Of a stretch of 64,000 nt of DNA, positions 26,301-37,480 are shown piece after piece. Below the pieces are notes generated by a model. The model did no database searches. It was not told the DNA's origin and worked only from the letters and a program-made list of their open reading frames with translations. The stretch lies in assembly GCA_021401465.1 (NCBI GenBank), contig JADDMT010000073.1:1-64000 (forward strand), read 5' to 3'. The position numbers and the translations under genes were made by a program. The DNA comes from Teratosphaeria epicoccoides. Taxonomy: Eukaryota > Ascomycota > Dothideomycetes > Mycosphaerellales > Teratosphaeriaceae. Positions within the stretch are counted from its first letter, which is position 1. Each line of letters opens with the position of its first letter.

Positions 26301-26843
26301 CTACCTGCTCGCCTATTATATGTTGTAACCTTCTAAGACAAGAAATCGCGCGTCATAGTAGACAGCTATAACTACATGATACTAGCACATAATAAACGTC
26401 TAACCTACACAGGTATGTTCGTAGACCTGTTCTAGCCGAAGGATCCGGCTATAAGAGCAGACAATGTTCATGGCATAATAGTAATCATAGCAATGTGTTC
26501 TAGCCTATAGGAAGGTACTCTGCAAGGTCGCTATATCTACGGGCTTACTAGCGTCTACTATAGCATCTATGTTATGCTAACAGACGAATATAATATCTCT
26601 AGCTAATGTGACATGTACATTAATAACACTGCTAACTTTAAGACCTATAACTTCATATACAATGCGGACTAGGAGGAACAAGAGTCTAAGGTAGCAACTA
26701 AAGATAAGCTACATTGCCTAAATATAGCTAAGGAGCGCAATATTGCGGCTACTAGCAAGGAAGGGCCGCCATCGCTTAGGCGTGGCGTCGCTAGCAGCTC
26801 TGCTTAGGACTAATTAAGGAGAAACAAACGTAAACGATCGTGA
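23332..26843 (+). pseudogene. Plavaka-type transposase (decayed)
   Basis: Plavaka transposases excise and reinsert DNA elements. The recognisable core is at about 24415-25050. VTNYQGNLIA then LVYLTISNLPRSVRN corresponds to the family block in which a hydrophobic strand precedes a TIGN-type motif. A segment with Asp-Tyr, a TAG-type stop and EQVIITGV follows, then YKMLIVDVLY and LFKGVLMYVID, matching the D-LLHQL-KG block. The C-terminal part ends near RRNKRKRS and TGA at 26841. The start ATG 23332 (MAAKF) is tentative. Length does not divide by three over the whole span, so a frameshift or introns exist, and TAG stops are frequent. Confidence 0.78.
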
Positions 26844-27106
26844 CATACATAACGAATGCCATACTAGTAAGCTCGATAAAGGTAGCACGCTATAAGCCCT
26901 AGCGTAAGTAATACTTCTATAACTAGCGCTACTAGTTTAACTAACTAGAAGGATAAGAGCGAGGGTCAGGATGCTAGATGTACATAAGAAGTAGTCGAGG
27001 GTACTAGAAGCATGTTACTAGCAGGTTAAATGCTAGCCCTAGATCTGCGGACATTATGATGAAACTACTAGCAGTAAATTACAAGAGACGCCTTAAAGTG
27101 CCACAG
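26844..27106. other. 3' flank of the transposase gene
   Basis: No gene. AT-biased, with GTAATACTTCTA and TACTAGCAGG motifs. Leads into the 94-bp tandem repeats. Confidence 0.4.
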
Positions 27107-27330
27107 GTATACTACTAGCACTTTTGATCGCGGCTAGGTCAAGTGTGCTGTTACCCTATCTCGCGGAAATACTAGCGGCAGATAGAAGGAGATGCTACGG
27201 GTATACTGCTAGCACCTTTAGTCGCGGCTTAGTCAAGTGTGCTATTACCCTATCTCGCGGATCTAGTAACAGCAGGTAGAGTAAGGTGCTATAGGTATAC
27301 TGCTAGCACTTTCGAACGCGGCTAGGGTAG
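27107..27330. repeat. 94-bp tandem repeat, about 2.4 copies
   Basis: Units begin GTATACTRCTAGCAC at 27107, 27201 and 27295, an exact 94-bp spacing. Each continues with a CGCGGCTTAGTCAAGTGTGC-like block and TTACCCTATCTCGCGG; the third is partial. GTATACTRCTAGCAC also occurs elsewhere in the Plavaka-type element, so these are probably terminal binding sites for its transposase. Confidence 0.8.
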
Positions 27331-27387
27331 ATAGTTTATGCGGTCTGTCGCTAGCTCTAGCCTTAACTAATAGAGCGCATGGCATCA

Positions 27388-27560
27388 ATGAATCTCATGA
27401 AGACTAGGAGGACAAGTTACTATCTAAGAAGGCTAAGTGCAACTCTAGTTAGCCGCTTAGCACCCTATTAGATCGTAGCAAAATGTGCTAAACGGCTAAC
27501 CGGAGTTGCCCTTAGCCTTCTTAGATAGTAACTTGTCCTCCTAGTCTTCGTCAGATTCAT
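27388..27560. repeat. 173-bp imperfect palindrome (76-bp arms, 21-bp loop)
   Basis: Arms 27388-27463 and 27485-27560 are inverted copies. About 70 of 76 positions pair, including an unbroken 39-base block starting GAAGACTAGGAGGACAAGTT at 27399. The loop is 27464-27484. No ORF. It could be a foldback MITE, a silencing-prone snapback locus or an inversion-type duplication at a transposon end. Confidence 0.9.
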
Positions 27561-28509
27561 CGGAATTAAGGCAGGGCCAGAGGATCTACTACATAGTTGT
27601 AATATATAGTAATAGATAGACGTTATGCTAATGTCATGCTATTTGCAACCTACGCCTCTACCGCTAGGGCAAGGTACACTAGACCTAGGGCATCTAGTAT
27701 TAGTGGCATCCCTTCTACTACTACTTTAGTTCAAGGAGTATACCTTCATAGTAAGGTTAATATGCTTAGTCTCTACGAGGGCCTAATAGAGCACGAAGTG
27801 TAGCCTAAGGACATTGACATCTTACCTGCAATTTCATAAGATGCTAAGAAGAGCAAGATCCTTGTAGATGCTTAGTAAGTTCTCAAGAAAGTCATGAATT
27901 GCCGCCTACTACGGCTGCAAGCAGGTCTTCTACTTACGTGCATAACTACTTATTAGTCATGCCGCAGGATTAGCAGTTAGTACTACTAGGCGAAAGTCTC
28001 TTATCGCATGCATATCTCTCTACTAGCTAGCGTCTAGGCAGCTAGCTAGCTTATCTACCTCGTATATTTACTGCCCTTTCTACAGAGCCTTTACTACCTA
28101 TCGTTCTAGCGTACGTCTCTCTATGCGCGACAATTCCCGTTTAACTTGATTAAGAGGTATCGTAGCTATACGCTTAATAAGAAGAGTATATAAGAGCTCG
28201 ACCTAGAAACCCCTCTGCCTAGGAGTAGTACTACTAATCTTGCTATTAAGCTATTTACGCCGCGCTATGTCGACTTTGACCTCTAACGCCGCGGTTAGAT
28301 GGCTAACATGGGTTCTTGCTTACTTAACGAATAAGTCGTACAGAGTAGTTAACTAATCTATTAGCTAGTAGGTTAGAAAGTCTACGTAGAGAGACACCTT
28401 ACTTGCTATACTAGACTTAGCGAAGAAAGCAAGCATAGATCTCCGCGCCCTCGCTAATTCGTCCTAGCTAGCGATTATAGTATACTACGTGATTAGACAG
28501 TCAAAGCTA
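27561..28509. other. RIP-altered sequence with a possible plus-strand ORF remnant
   Basis: A plus-strand reading near 27760-28250 (MLSLYEGLIEHEV, later PFNLIKRYRS and YTLNKKSI) is protein-like with TAG stops but unassigned. Nothing else is visible. Confidence 0.3.
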
Positions 28510-29251
28510 GGACTTAGTAGGGCAGGGTACTAAACATTCTAAATGCGTGATAGTAACAAGGCCTAGTCTCTTATAGTGTACTCTCGATAGGCCATAGAAG
28601 TAGCCTCGCTTAGTTAGTGCAAAAGTAGCTGCTAGCTAGGAGCAGGCTCCTTCTAATCTAAGATTAGCTAGCCGTTGTCACTAACTAGCTCGCGTAGCTA
28701 GCAGATTAGCCCCGAATAGACCTGTGGCTTAAATATCTCTAGCACGCCCTTTGCAAATACTATCTAAAAGCTGTTAGGGCATCTAGTAGCCTACTTGATG
28801 CGGGCTATAGGGGTATGACCGAGCCTTGCCTAGATGAAGCGCTACAAGTCTACGCTTCCCTAGTAGTCCCGCATAGTACTAGAGATTAGTTAGTAACAGT
28901 ATTACCTCTAAGGCCTAGCTATAACACATACTACTAGCTCTTACCTAGCATCTTAGCATAGAAGTCTAGGAAGTATATAATATCTAGCGTAGCTAGCTTT
29001 GTACTCGCTAGGAGGCTAATTAGGCTACTACTGCATGCGACGTTAAGTACCTTGTCCCTAGCTTAATGCTCTACCTAAGAGGCGTAGTTAACGAGATCCT
29101 CGTAGGCATTAAAGTCTAGATATGCCTTCTGTAGCGCGACAGCGGCTTCTAGTGCCTAGACAGTATCGCGGACGTAGTTAGCCGCAGACTTGGCGTGCTT
29201 AGAACCTACACTAATTGCCGGCTCTAGGTCTAGGGTCGGATTAGTTAACAT
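28510..29251 (-). pseudogene. decayed unknown ORF
   Basis: From ATG 29251 (MLTNPTLDLEPAISVGSKHA) the minus frame reads about 245 codons with TAG-type stops. It contains helix-forming, Ala- and Leu-rich stretches (ALEAAVALQKAYLDFNAYED, ISLLASTKLATLDIIYFLDF) followed by a basic, Ser-rich tail. The composition is clearly protein-like, but I recognise no family. It is divergent from the plus-strand frame near 30.3 kb across an ~1-kb repeat-containing spacer. It may be cargo of the large element or of another transposon. Confidence 0.4.
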
Positions 29252-30308
29252 GGTAGGTTTAGAATCTACTAGCATGTTAGTACATAGTCTCGTCATACAA
29301 GCATATAATGCTTACATGCCATGATATTGTTAGTATACTAGTATCTGTATAGATGCTAAAGAAGAAGCCAAGTACTAGATAAGGTAGTTGTTTAAAAGAA
29401 AGAAGTTTGAAGCACTAAGCTTCTTTTGTATTTTAGTAGCTATAGGTCATGTGCTCTACATAGTTACTAACAGCACACGTTATATCATCATATTATTAGC
29501 TTCTGCCTAAGAAATAACTAGAAATAGAAGGCACATGACGCTACTGCCTAAAAAATGGCTAGAAACAGAAGGCATGCGACGCTATTACAGATTCGGTTAA
29601 ATATTACATACTGCTACCTAGGCACATGACTAAATGAAGAAGGCACGATATCAGGCGATTCTGCCTTCAAAGGCAGTAAAAAATGATCCTTGTAGTTACG
29701 ACCTACTAATCTTATCTACTACTATATAGAGGCATTAGGAATAGTAGTAACCACGACATAGTTACACTAATAGTAGCTCTATAGTAGCATGTGTACTTGG
29801 CAGATATAGCTGCATAGGATAGATGTCGCTATATTTGCTGCTTCTTTGTTAAGAGCGTATAACTACCTACATGTAGCACATAGCGGCACATAGCAGCTAA
29901 CTAATCTAGACAGTAGTTACGACAGCCTAATGTACGCTAGCTAGGTAGTAGCACGTATACTTAGTAGCAAGAGATATCTATATCTACTACTACTCTTCTA
30001 CTTTAACTCTTTACTAATTACATTAACTAACTTTGAAGACTTGCCTAATACACACAAGTAGTAGTAACATCAATCAACCCTCTATCTTACTATTTAAGAC
30101 GATAGCTAGCATAGTCGCTTAATACGCTAATTGTAGTATTAACAGCCCGCTTAAGAAGTGCCCATGTTAGGTAGTAGCCTACTACAGCAAGAATTACTAG
30201 ACAATCGACTAGCATAACAACTATAAGGACAGCTACGCTAAGCGGCTAACCTAGAATAGGAATAAGTATGTAGTTAACCCTAAGATATGACGACTAGTCA
30301 CTAACTTC
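29252..30308. other. intergenic spacer with short repeats
   Basis: No gene. Holds the 41-bp tandem repeat at 29505-29586 and further GAAGGCACATGAC-like motifs at 29526 and 29609, one of which resembles GGAAGGCACATG in the Copia-1 spacer near 10068. Confidence 0.45.
29505..29586. repeat. 41-bp tandem duplication
   Basis: Two imperfect copies starting GCCTAAGAAATAACTAG (29505) and GCCTAAAAAATGGCTAG (29546). Each ends with a variant of GAAGGCATGCGACGCTAT. Confidence 0.7.
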
Positions 30309-31620
30309 ATGTTTACTAGACGCGTTAAAACCCTGCCGTTTAAGAAGATCTTTAAAGGGGAGGACATAGTAAGTCGCGCGACAAGGGAGCAGGCTAATAG
30401 TATACTGCCCCTAATTACGAACAAGGTATTTAAAGTGCTACTTACTAGACTACTAGGTACACATAAGCTTTTCTTTAGCAGGCTAACTATCGTCAGTTAC
30501 AATAGGACCCCTAACGCCCCTTAGATGAGTGTTAGGGAGGTCCGTGTGTTTAGGAGCAAAGGGAATAGGAAGGTTGTCTTCATTATAATGAAGACAGAAG
30601 ACGCTAATTAGTCAGGCTAAAAGAAGGTCAATGTTAAGTACAAGACAGAAGACTAGTACACCTAGGCATTCTACTAAGGCCTATAGAATACCTACAACAT
30701 AGAGCCATTGTATAACGAGTTCTCTCTATAGTTTAGACAGTGTCTATAGGGCGAGTTCGGCGACGTTGTCGTAAGAGCCCGCAACAACTTAGCTACTTTG
30801 AATAGCATAATAAACAAGCTGTTTATCGTCTAGTACTACGTGCAGAGGAATGAGATACGCTAAGAAGTACATATATGCATCTTGACACATGTTTGTGAGG
30901 CTATAGTAGGCTAGCGAGCAGGCAGGCGTAGAGACATAGTAGTGTTCTAAAGGGGGGTCTAGCCATGTTTCCTAAAGTCTAGCAAGCTAGCGGAGATAGT
31001 ATTACTTATAGTTTACTTGTTTCTTAGCTCCTATAGGACTAGCATACTAGTAAGAGCTATAGTCTCTATTGATTTAATACGGTAGTAGCAGGTAGATGTG
31101 ATTCGATAGTAGCATATTTTAGTTGTAGTAGCTACTTAGCTGCTACTAACATAGCGGGCAGGTATGTATGTATTTACTGAAATTCAGATAACATTAATGC
31201 AGATCTCTGCAGTTTTGTGTAGTCTAAGTAGTTCGTACTCTGCATGACTATTATAGCTACTCGGCTACCTCGACTTTAGTTTCTAGCAGTCAAGAAGTAT
31301 AAGGGAATGTTAGAGAGTATAGAGCTTAAAGACAAGATCGTCGAATAGTTTGCGGACTAGATGCGCCTCCTAGCGTATAAGGAAAGGCATAGGAGGATGT
31401 AGACGACTTACAAGCTATAGCTGTTAACTATAGAAGGCTTTAGAGACTACCTATAGCGTAGAGACAGTAGCGTAGTAGCTAGTATAGTAAACGAGCTATG
31501 TAAGGAGGATAGTAGTCTAAAGACAAGTTTTATTCACGAGCATTGTAGTAGGAAGAAGGGAGTAGTTAGCAACCTTTCTACCCCGTTATAAGGGAGGCTT
31601 ACGCAGATTATAATATAGGC
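30309..31620 (+). pseudogene. decayed unknown ORF
   Basis: A 71-codon open piece (30309-30524, MFTRRVKTLPFKKIFKGED) is followed by plus-strand protein-like readings to about 31620. These include VREVRVFRSKGNRKVVFIIM, a hydrophobic segment near 30990-31080 (VLLIVYLFLSSYRTSILV) and a charged part (KKYKGMLESIELKDKIVE, near 31290). Stops are mostly TAG and at least one register change occurs. Family not recognised. It may be one gene or two. Its position inside the possible long Plavaka-type unit suggests transposon cargo. Confidence 0.35.
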
Positions 31621-32699
31621 TATAGTAATAGTACGGATGACATAGAGATAAGATGTAGACAGCCTAGGGGTCTGTTTTGATTGTTTATTCGGTAGTAGAC
31701 AAAAAGGTGTATTTTGTGATAAACAAGCTAAGCTCGTGAGTTAAGAGGGCCTGTATTTAATATCGACACCCTAAGAACAACGCTGTTTCCTGTTCTGTTA
31801 GCCTATTATAGACTACGTATTAGAATAGTAGCTAATTACTACAGGCAAGCGGCTATAGTAGTATGTATTCTAACTACTACATATCGCTAACACTCGGTAG
31901 TAATACCTGTCGCCAGATCGCAGGGCTAGGAGTAGGGCTAAGTAGACGTACACGTCAGAGGAGCGTACGAGTGTAGGTAAGTAGCAATCGAGTAGAAAGC
32001 CGTTAAATAAGCATGCCTACAAGTAGGCATGAGTAGGAAGGCTAACGAGCCCTTAAATCAAGTAGCTAGGAGTAGGGCCAAGTAGCTAGAGCTAGTAAGA
32101 TACTGCTAGTATACTACTAGCACTTACTTAGCTAACTTGGCTCTACTTAGTCTACTCTTTGTACTTTGTACTACTTAGGGGTTAGGTTTTTAAGACAAAG
32201 TCAGGGTTCTTAGCGTAGGTAGCTTATTATTAACTTTAACTATAGTGCTACTACTACCTGTAAGCAGATGCTAGCCCGCATGCGCCAAGCAGTCTAGCAT
32301 GTTTTTAATAATTTTGACAAGCACATAGAGTTTAAGAAGAAGCCTAATAGGTAGTAATAGCGTGCTAGTAGCATAGTAATCCTAGGTTAGGGAGGGAGCA
32401 TTAGTTATTAATTTGCAGCATTAGTTGAGATGCCTAGCGTTAAGCTAGGTAAGGGACTAATAGATTTCCTTAGTTAATAGTTGTTAACATTTCGGGTCTC
32501 TATTAGCAGAGGTATTGCCTCTCTTAGGCTACTAGTCTTCTAGGCTAAAGAGTAGCTACCTACATCTACTATCTCCTTCATGGTTTTCGTTGTACATTAG
32601 GAAAAGCAACATATAAAACAAGAAAATAGTCATTAATGACTAACAATAATGCCTAAGGCAGTAGGCTTCTAGTTTTAACATATAAGATTAGTCTTTGTA
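31621..32699. other. RIP-altered sequence with a possible transposon terminus
   Basis: Contains two related AGTAGCTAGGAGTAGGGC-like segments (about 31923 and 32060), the motif CTGCTAGTATACTACTAGCA at 32103-32122, and CTACTTAGGGG at 32171-32181, the possible right end of the Plavaka-type element. No ORF was recognised. The 3' LTR of the adjacent Copia relic should lie near 32200-32690 but could not be delimited. Confidence 0.4.
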
Positions 32700-35600
32700 T
32701 GTTGTTTGTGTTAGATGATAGTAGCATTGCCTTTTAGTTTAGTCAGAGTGTTAGCTAGTTGCTCTAAGGTGTTAACATAGACAACATCGATTCTACTAAG
32801 GTCATATTATTGTCTGTAGTAATAGTTTCGTAGATTAACATGTTTTAACCTCTTTAAGTTTATGTAGTCTATTACTAATAATATAGCTGACTTGTTGTCG
32901 ACCTACACTGTCACCTTTAATAGGGCAAACTTAGTAAATGTCTAGAGTTTATAGAGTATGTTTAGGACCTAGTTAACTTCCCTAACTGTCTTAGTTAGAT
33001 CAACATATTCGGCCTCTATGCTTAATAGTGTCACCTCTCGTTAAAGGCGTGATCTCTATAGCACTAGGGCTCTAGCAAGCGTAATGACAGTACCTAAGCA
33101 TGACCTGCTAGTAGCAGGGTCGCCTATAAAATCTAAGTCTAAGTACGCTTTAATCTTTAATAGCCTATAGCGAAATTCTAAACCCTTGTCTAGTATGCCT
33201 GCTACATATCTCGATATGTGCTAAGCTACATAGATGTGACGATTATTAGGGTTTACAAGGAACCTAGCTAAGTAGTTAACTACAAAGGTAATGTCTAGTC
33301 TTATGTAGTTCGCAAGATATTAGAGTTTAGTAATAACTTGGTTGTATTCCTAATACTACTCTTTCTTGCATAGTGTTGTTAATAGTTCTATATGCTAATT
33401 AATAGGGTACTTTATTAGGCGACTATCTAGTAGGTTATACTTCCTGAGTTTCTCCTCTACATAGTAGCGCTATAATAACCTGATATTACTATCGCGCTAT
33501 AGCTACAGCTAGATTCTAAGGAAGAGGTTAGTTGTTACTAGTTTGATTAGATATGACCTTTTCATTTACGCAATGAAGCTGTCGATTCTAGTCTCTAATA
33601 TAGAGAATATCTAAAAGTTGTCTTCATGCACTAGGACTATACATCTATTACTAAGGAATACATAGGCATTAGTCTCTATCTAGCGTATACTAAGCTTTGT
33701 AAGAGTCCTTATAACATAGCTATGCTACAGATTTGCGGCTTACTTAAGCCTATAGAGTCCCTTCATGATTTTAATGACTATGTTCTTACTATTTTACATA
33801 GCATCGTCTTTAAGGCTCTCTAGTAGGTGTATATATATGTCTTTGTTAATGTTTAGGTATAGGAATGCTTGCTCTACATCGACGACTTTTCTCTTCTAGC
33901 TATTAGTATAAGAGAGCGCCATAAGTAGTAGCGCTAAGGCTGCCCTTAGTGTTAGGGCAAAAGTGTTAACAAAGTTAATCCCTAGCCTCTAAGTGAAGCC
34001 CTTCCCTGTTAGCCTAGCGCGGTATTTCTTAATAGTTCTATTAGCTAGCTTCTTGATCTTAAACACCTATTTGCTATGTAGTAGTTTAATGCCTTTTAGG
34101 AGCGTATTCATTAGAACCCATTTAACAGTACTAGTAGACTTTAGTCTATCTGCATCTTTCCTTATAGCTCTCTACTACATAGGCGTATTAGGGCAAGCTA
34201 TCGCTTATGTATAGGTCTTAGGGTCTTCCGCCTTTGTGGCATTAAAGGCAGATTAGTGTGCTATTACTATTTAACTAGCGTTAAGCTTCTTGTAGTCTTG
34301 CCTGATAACGCTTCTTCCTCTACTTAGTTAGGTTCTAGTTAGTGCTAGTAGTAGAGATGTGCTAGTATCATTACGCTTTCGCTTTCCCTGTAGTAGTATA
34401 GTCTAGAATAGTGTCATTATAGTGTCACTATTATCATCTAGTAATAGTAGTTCGTTCTAAGGTAGTATATCTCCTGTCATGTATTCTAGCAGGCGTTAGT
34501 AGTATTATTACTCTGTTAGAGTATGCTCCCCTTAATCTCCTAGTAGCGACTCCCCTTGATCTTCTAGTAGTAGGTTGTTAGCTAGTAGTTCGCTAGGTAG
34601 AGTTTGTAACTAAGGGTTATGTAGTAGAGAGACAGGTATAGTTACTAGAGGGTTTTCTAGCGGCATTTTAGGGTTACTAGAGGTTGTTACGCTAGCTCCT
34701 ACAGGTAGTATAGTTCTATGGTAATCTAGCTATCCTATTAACGCATAGTAGTCTAGCTAGTTATAGTCTAGTTACTCTATAACGTCTAGTTACTCTACTA
34801 GCGTTAGCTTGTTCCTATAAAGCATCTCCCCTTAAACAAGGAAAGGCTCTGTAGATACTAGTAGTAGTAGCAACAGTCTAGTAGAGTGCCCTATAGCCTG
34901 TCTAAACACTATCTCCTCATTCTAGCTAACGTGTAGCGTTATGAAAATCCTAGACTTCTACTAGGAGTTCTTATTAAGGTATAGTTACTAGACTATGTAG
35001 TTCGTTTCTAAGTTGTCTTACATGCTAATGAACTATCTAATCAGGGCTCTAGAGGCAAACTTCTAAGAGTTAGGCAGCTTGTTATTATATACATATACCT
35101 TATAGCTAAACCGTCTAAGGTAGGTAAGATCCTATAGGGTATCTCTACTAGCATTAAGGTCTGCTTTAAACTGCTTTATAGGGATCGCTTTAGTCCTAAG
35201 ATTAGCTAGCCTGTTAGTTACATAGACAGCGTACTTAACAGCGAATATCTACATGTCTAGCGAGAGGCATGAATCGATTATCATGACTCTAGCTTTACTA
35301 AGTATAGACTTGTTTGCTAATTCTGTAGTACTATTTTGCTCTAGTATATTTAGCGCTAATATGTCCTATCTAATGCCTTAGTTGCTTGCTATTTCCGCTA
35401 GCAGTTTGTTAACAAACTTGCTACTACTATTAGTAAAGATGACCTTTAGGGTAGCTTTAAATTAGGTCTATATTACCTGTATAAACATGCGGATGTAATC
35501 TAGTGCTTTACCCTTCGTATATAGGAAGAAAACAAAGCGTTAGCAGGTTTTGCTATTAGTTATCAGGAGTATCTAGTAGAATCCATAGCAGTTAGCTAGG

Positions 35601-35854
35601 GTAATTAGTCTAACTAGGTCTATATGTACCTCATGTAGTGCTTGCGACAATGTAGGTCTTAGTTCTCTTAAGATAATTCGCTAGGCTCTTAATAGCTTGC
35701 ATGGTTTATAGTAGCATAGCTTAGATGTATTAATGCTTTCTAGGCCTATAGTAAGGTTCTTGCTAGCGTTCTAGATATAGTCGACAAGCTTGTTAACAAC
35801 TTCATTAGCTACATTGTAGTAGTAGTTACAGTAGAAAGTGTCATAGGTACATAA
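32700..35854 (-). pseudogene. pol: 5'-truncated Copia pol relic (Copia-3): integrase, RT, RNase H
   Basis: Read on the minus strand from 35854. It has an integrase zinc-site end (C-Y-Y-K-P-C near 35720), an integrase core with HEVHIDLV and ILLITNSKT, and a reverse transcriptase with VVDVEQAFLYLNINKDIYIH (about 33835-33895) and HEDNF where Copia has VDD. RNase H follows with RLDITFVVNYLARFL, LLSIEAEYVDLTKTVREV and VDNKSAIL, ending near IDVVYVNTLEQLANTLTK (32720-32780). Gag and protease are missing because the sequence stops exactly at the Gypsy LTR (35855). Stops are mostly TAG. Confidence 0.82.
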
Positions 35855-36066
35855 TGTATACATAGGGGTTTATGTAGTATTTAACAAGTACGATAAAAGA
35901 GAGAGAAACAGATCTCAGGGTAGCTAGCCCCTTATAGCTAGGGACCGTGCTCTGCATAGGCCTTAGCCTGTGCTAGGGTCTAAGGGTAGCCAGCCCCTTA
36001 TAGCTAGGGACTATGCTCTGCATAGGCCTTAGCCTAGGCTAGGGTCTAAGGGCCTAGCCCTTTACA
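35855..36066 (-). repeat. Gypsy 3' LTR with internal 66-bp duplication
   Basis: Matches 42493-42638 except that the block GGGTAGCTAGCCCCTTATAG onward is present twice (35918-35983 and 35984-36049). It ends TTTACA before the C run. Confidence 0.9.
35918..36049 (-). repeat. 66-bp tandem duplication inside the Gypsy LTR
   Basis: Two adjacent 66-bp units starting GGGTAGCTAGCCCCTTATAG and GGGTAGCCAGCCCCTTATAG. The other LTR has one unit. The duplication therefore arose after, or during, the replication that made this copy. Confidence 0.92.
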
Positions 36067-36069
36067 TTA

Positions 36070-36084
36070 CCCCCCCCCCCCCCC
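36070..36084 (-). other. Gypsy polypurine tract (15 G on the minus strand)
   Basis: A run of 15 C on the plus strand lies three bases from the 3' LTR, the place of the plus-strand primer in LTR elements. A homopolymer of this length is unusual. Confidence 0.75.
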
Positions 36085-37480
36085 TTGTCTACACCCTTGC
36101 GTTAGCTAATCAAGTTCCGAATACCGCGGTAAACTCCTATGATACTATCGATTTACAGGCAAAACTAGCTAATTAGACACTTCTAACTATCCCTATTAAC
36201 TAATCGCGGTTACAGCTAGTCCCTCCCTTGCTAGCCTTATCCCTGTTAGTCGATACGTTAAAAGTTTGCCTCCGCTTCACTTAGATTAGTCTAGTAACTC
36301 GTAGGACCTAGTCGTTCTTGCCTAGAGTCTGCCCTCTATTACAAGGTTCCTAAACAACACCCTGTTTTCCTTCCTTACTAATTCCTTTACTTCTTTTGCG
36401 GCTTTACTCTATACCCTCCTTTAATGCTATTCGTCGACTTCGCGCGCACGAACCGCCTTGCTATAGCTATTAACCGCTTGTTTGCTACTTACAACCTTCT
36501 CTTTTACATTAACATAGCGACTAATATAAGTAGGACTTTAGGAACAGGGGTAGTAAGTATTTCGGATTCTAGGTAAAACTAACTAGAGTTAGAATACCCT
36601 ACTTATCTACTACGTAGATTGCGCCCTCTATGACGTTAACTGTAATGACTAGACTATAAGCATTAGACTCTAAACCCTTTCCCCTAGATTCTGCTAATAT
36701 TCTAGTCCTCCTACTCTACTGCTTGCTAGCGCTATGCCAAAAAGGCAATTAACTACAGAGACCTGTAAGTTCTCTTCTAGAATCTGTGTAAAAATGCCTG
36801 CTAACTAGTATGAAGCCTACTTATTCCCTATGTCGCCTATGCCGTCTAGACCTGTTCTAAGGATAGCGACAAGTAAGTTCTAGAGTCTGCTTGTTTTTCC
36901 CTAGCTAATAGCTAAAGAAGTATAGACGCTTATGACGACCTAAAGAAGGTCCTTAAGGCCTAGAAGGCCTTGTAGCCTATCTAGAGGGCTAGTCTGCTCT
37001 CTAAGTAATTTCAACTAGATTCTGATTTGTAACACCTGCTAACTAGTGTTTTAGTGCTATTGCCTATAAGGTAAGTAGGACAGTCTAGCAGGCTATTCTC
37101 TAGCAGGGTAATCTGTAAGTTATCTTCTATACTCCGCGTGTTTTTCCCTGCTAACTAGCTATTTAGCGCCGCTATCCTGCTAGCCCTCGTCATTAGCAAG
37201 CGCCACGCTAATGACTTTGAGTAGTAGTTACAGGCTAGGTTGTTCTGCCTAGGGCTCTAGGGGTTTTGTAGCAGAAGCTACTAGATAGTCACATGAAAAT
37301 GAAAATGTGAACCCCTAAACTCTAAATCCCTCTCTAAACGCCTGTTTTCTGCGCGCATTATCGCTAAGTCCGCAAAGCTCTAAATTCCTTTCTTAGAACG
37401 CCTGTTCTCTACGTACATTATCCTTACGTCTGTCCTTTCCTACTTAGATTCTACTACCCTTTCTTTCTCTTCTCCTATTT
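36085..37480 (-). other. Gypsy 3' non-coding region with short repeats
   Basis: About 1.4 kb between the chromodomain and the polypurine tract. It holds related copies of a CTGTAAGTTCTCTTCTAGAA-like block (about 36760, 36870, 37100, followed by TTTTTCCCTGCTAACTAG in two) and a near-tandem ~58-bp duplication (37320-37372 and 37378-37432, CTCTAAATYCC then CGCCTGTTYTCT). No ORF recognised. Confidence 0.55.

Larger units (their letters stand above)
17499..27340. mobile_element. Plavaka-type (CACTA-related) DNA transposon, RIP-inactivated
   Basis: The region holds a Plavaka transposase (+ strand, 23332-26843), a divergent minus-strand gene starting at 20771, and repeated motifs related to GTATACTRCTAGCAC near 17665, 18360-18440, 22690-22830, 22990 and 27107-27310, which look like transposase-binding subterminal repeats. 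A possible left terminus CCCTAAGTAGACTAAGT begins at 17499. A similar inverted terminus (CTACTTAGGGG) lies at 32171-32181, so the element may extend to there, about 14.7 kb. The limits are therefore uncertain. All coding parts are broken by TAG/TAA. Confidence 0.6.

Noticed and set aside
17500..32181. Starship-type giant element
   Set aside because: No DUF3435-like tyrosine recombinase could be seen; the recognisable enzyme is a Plavaka-type transposase.
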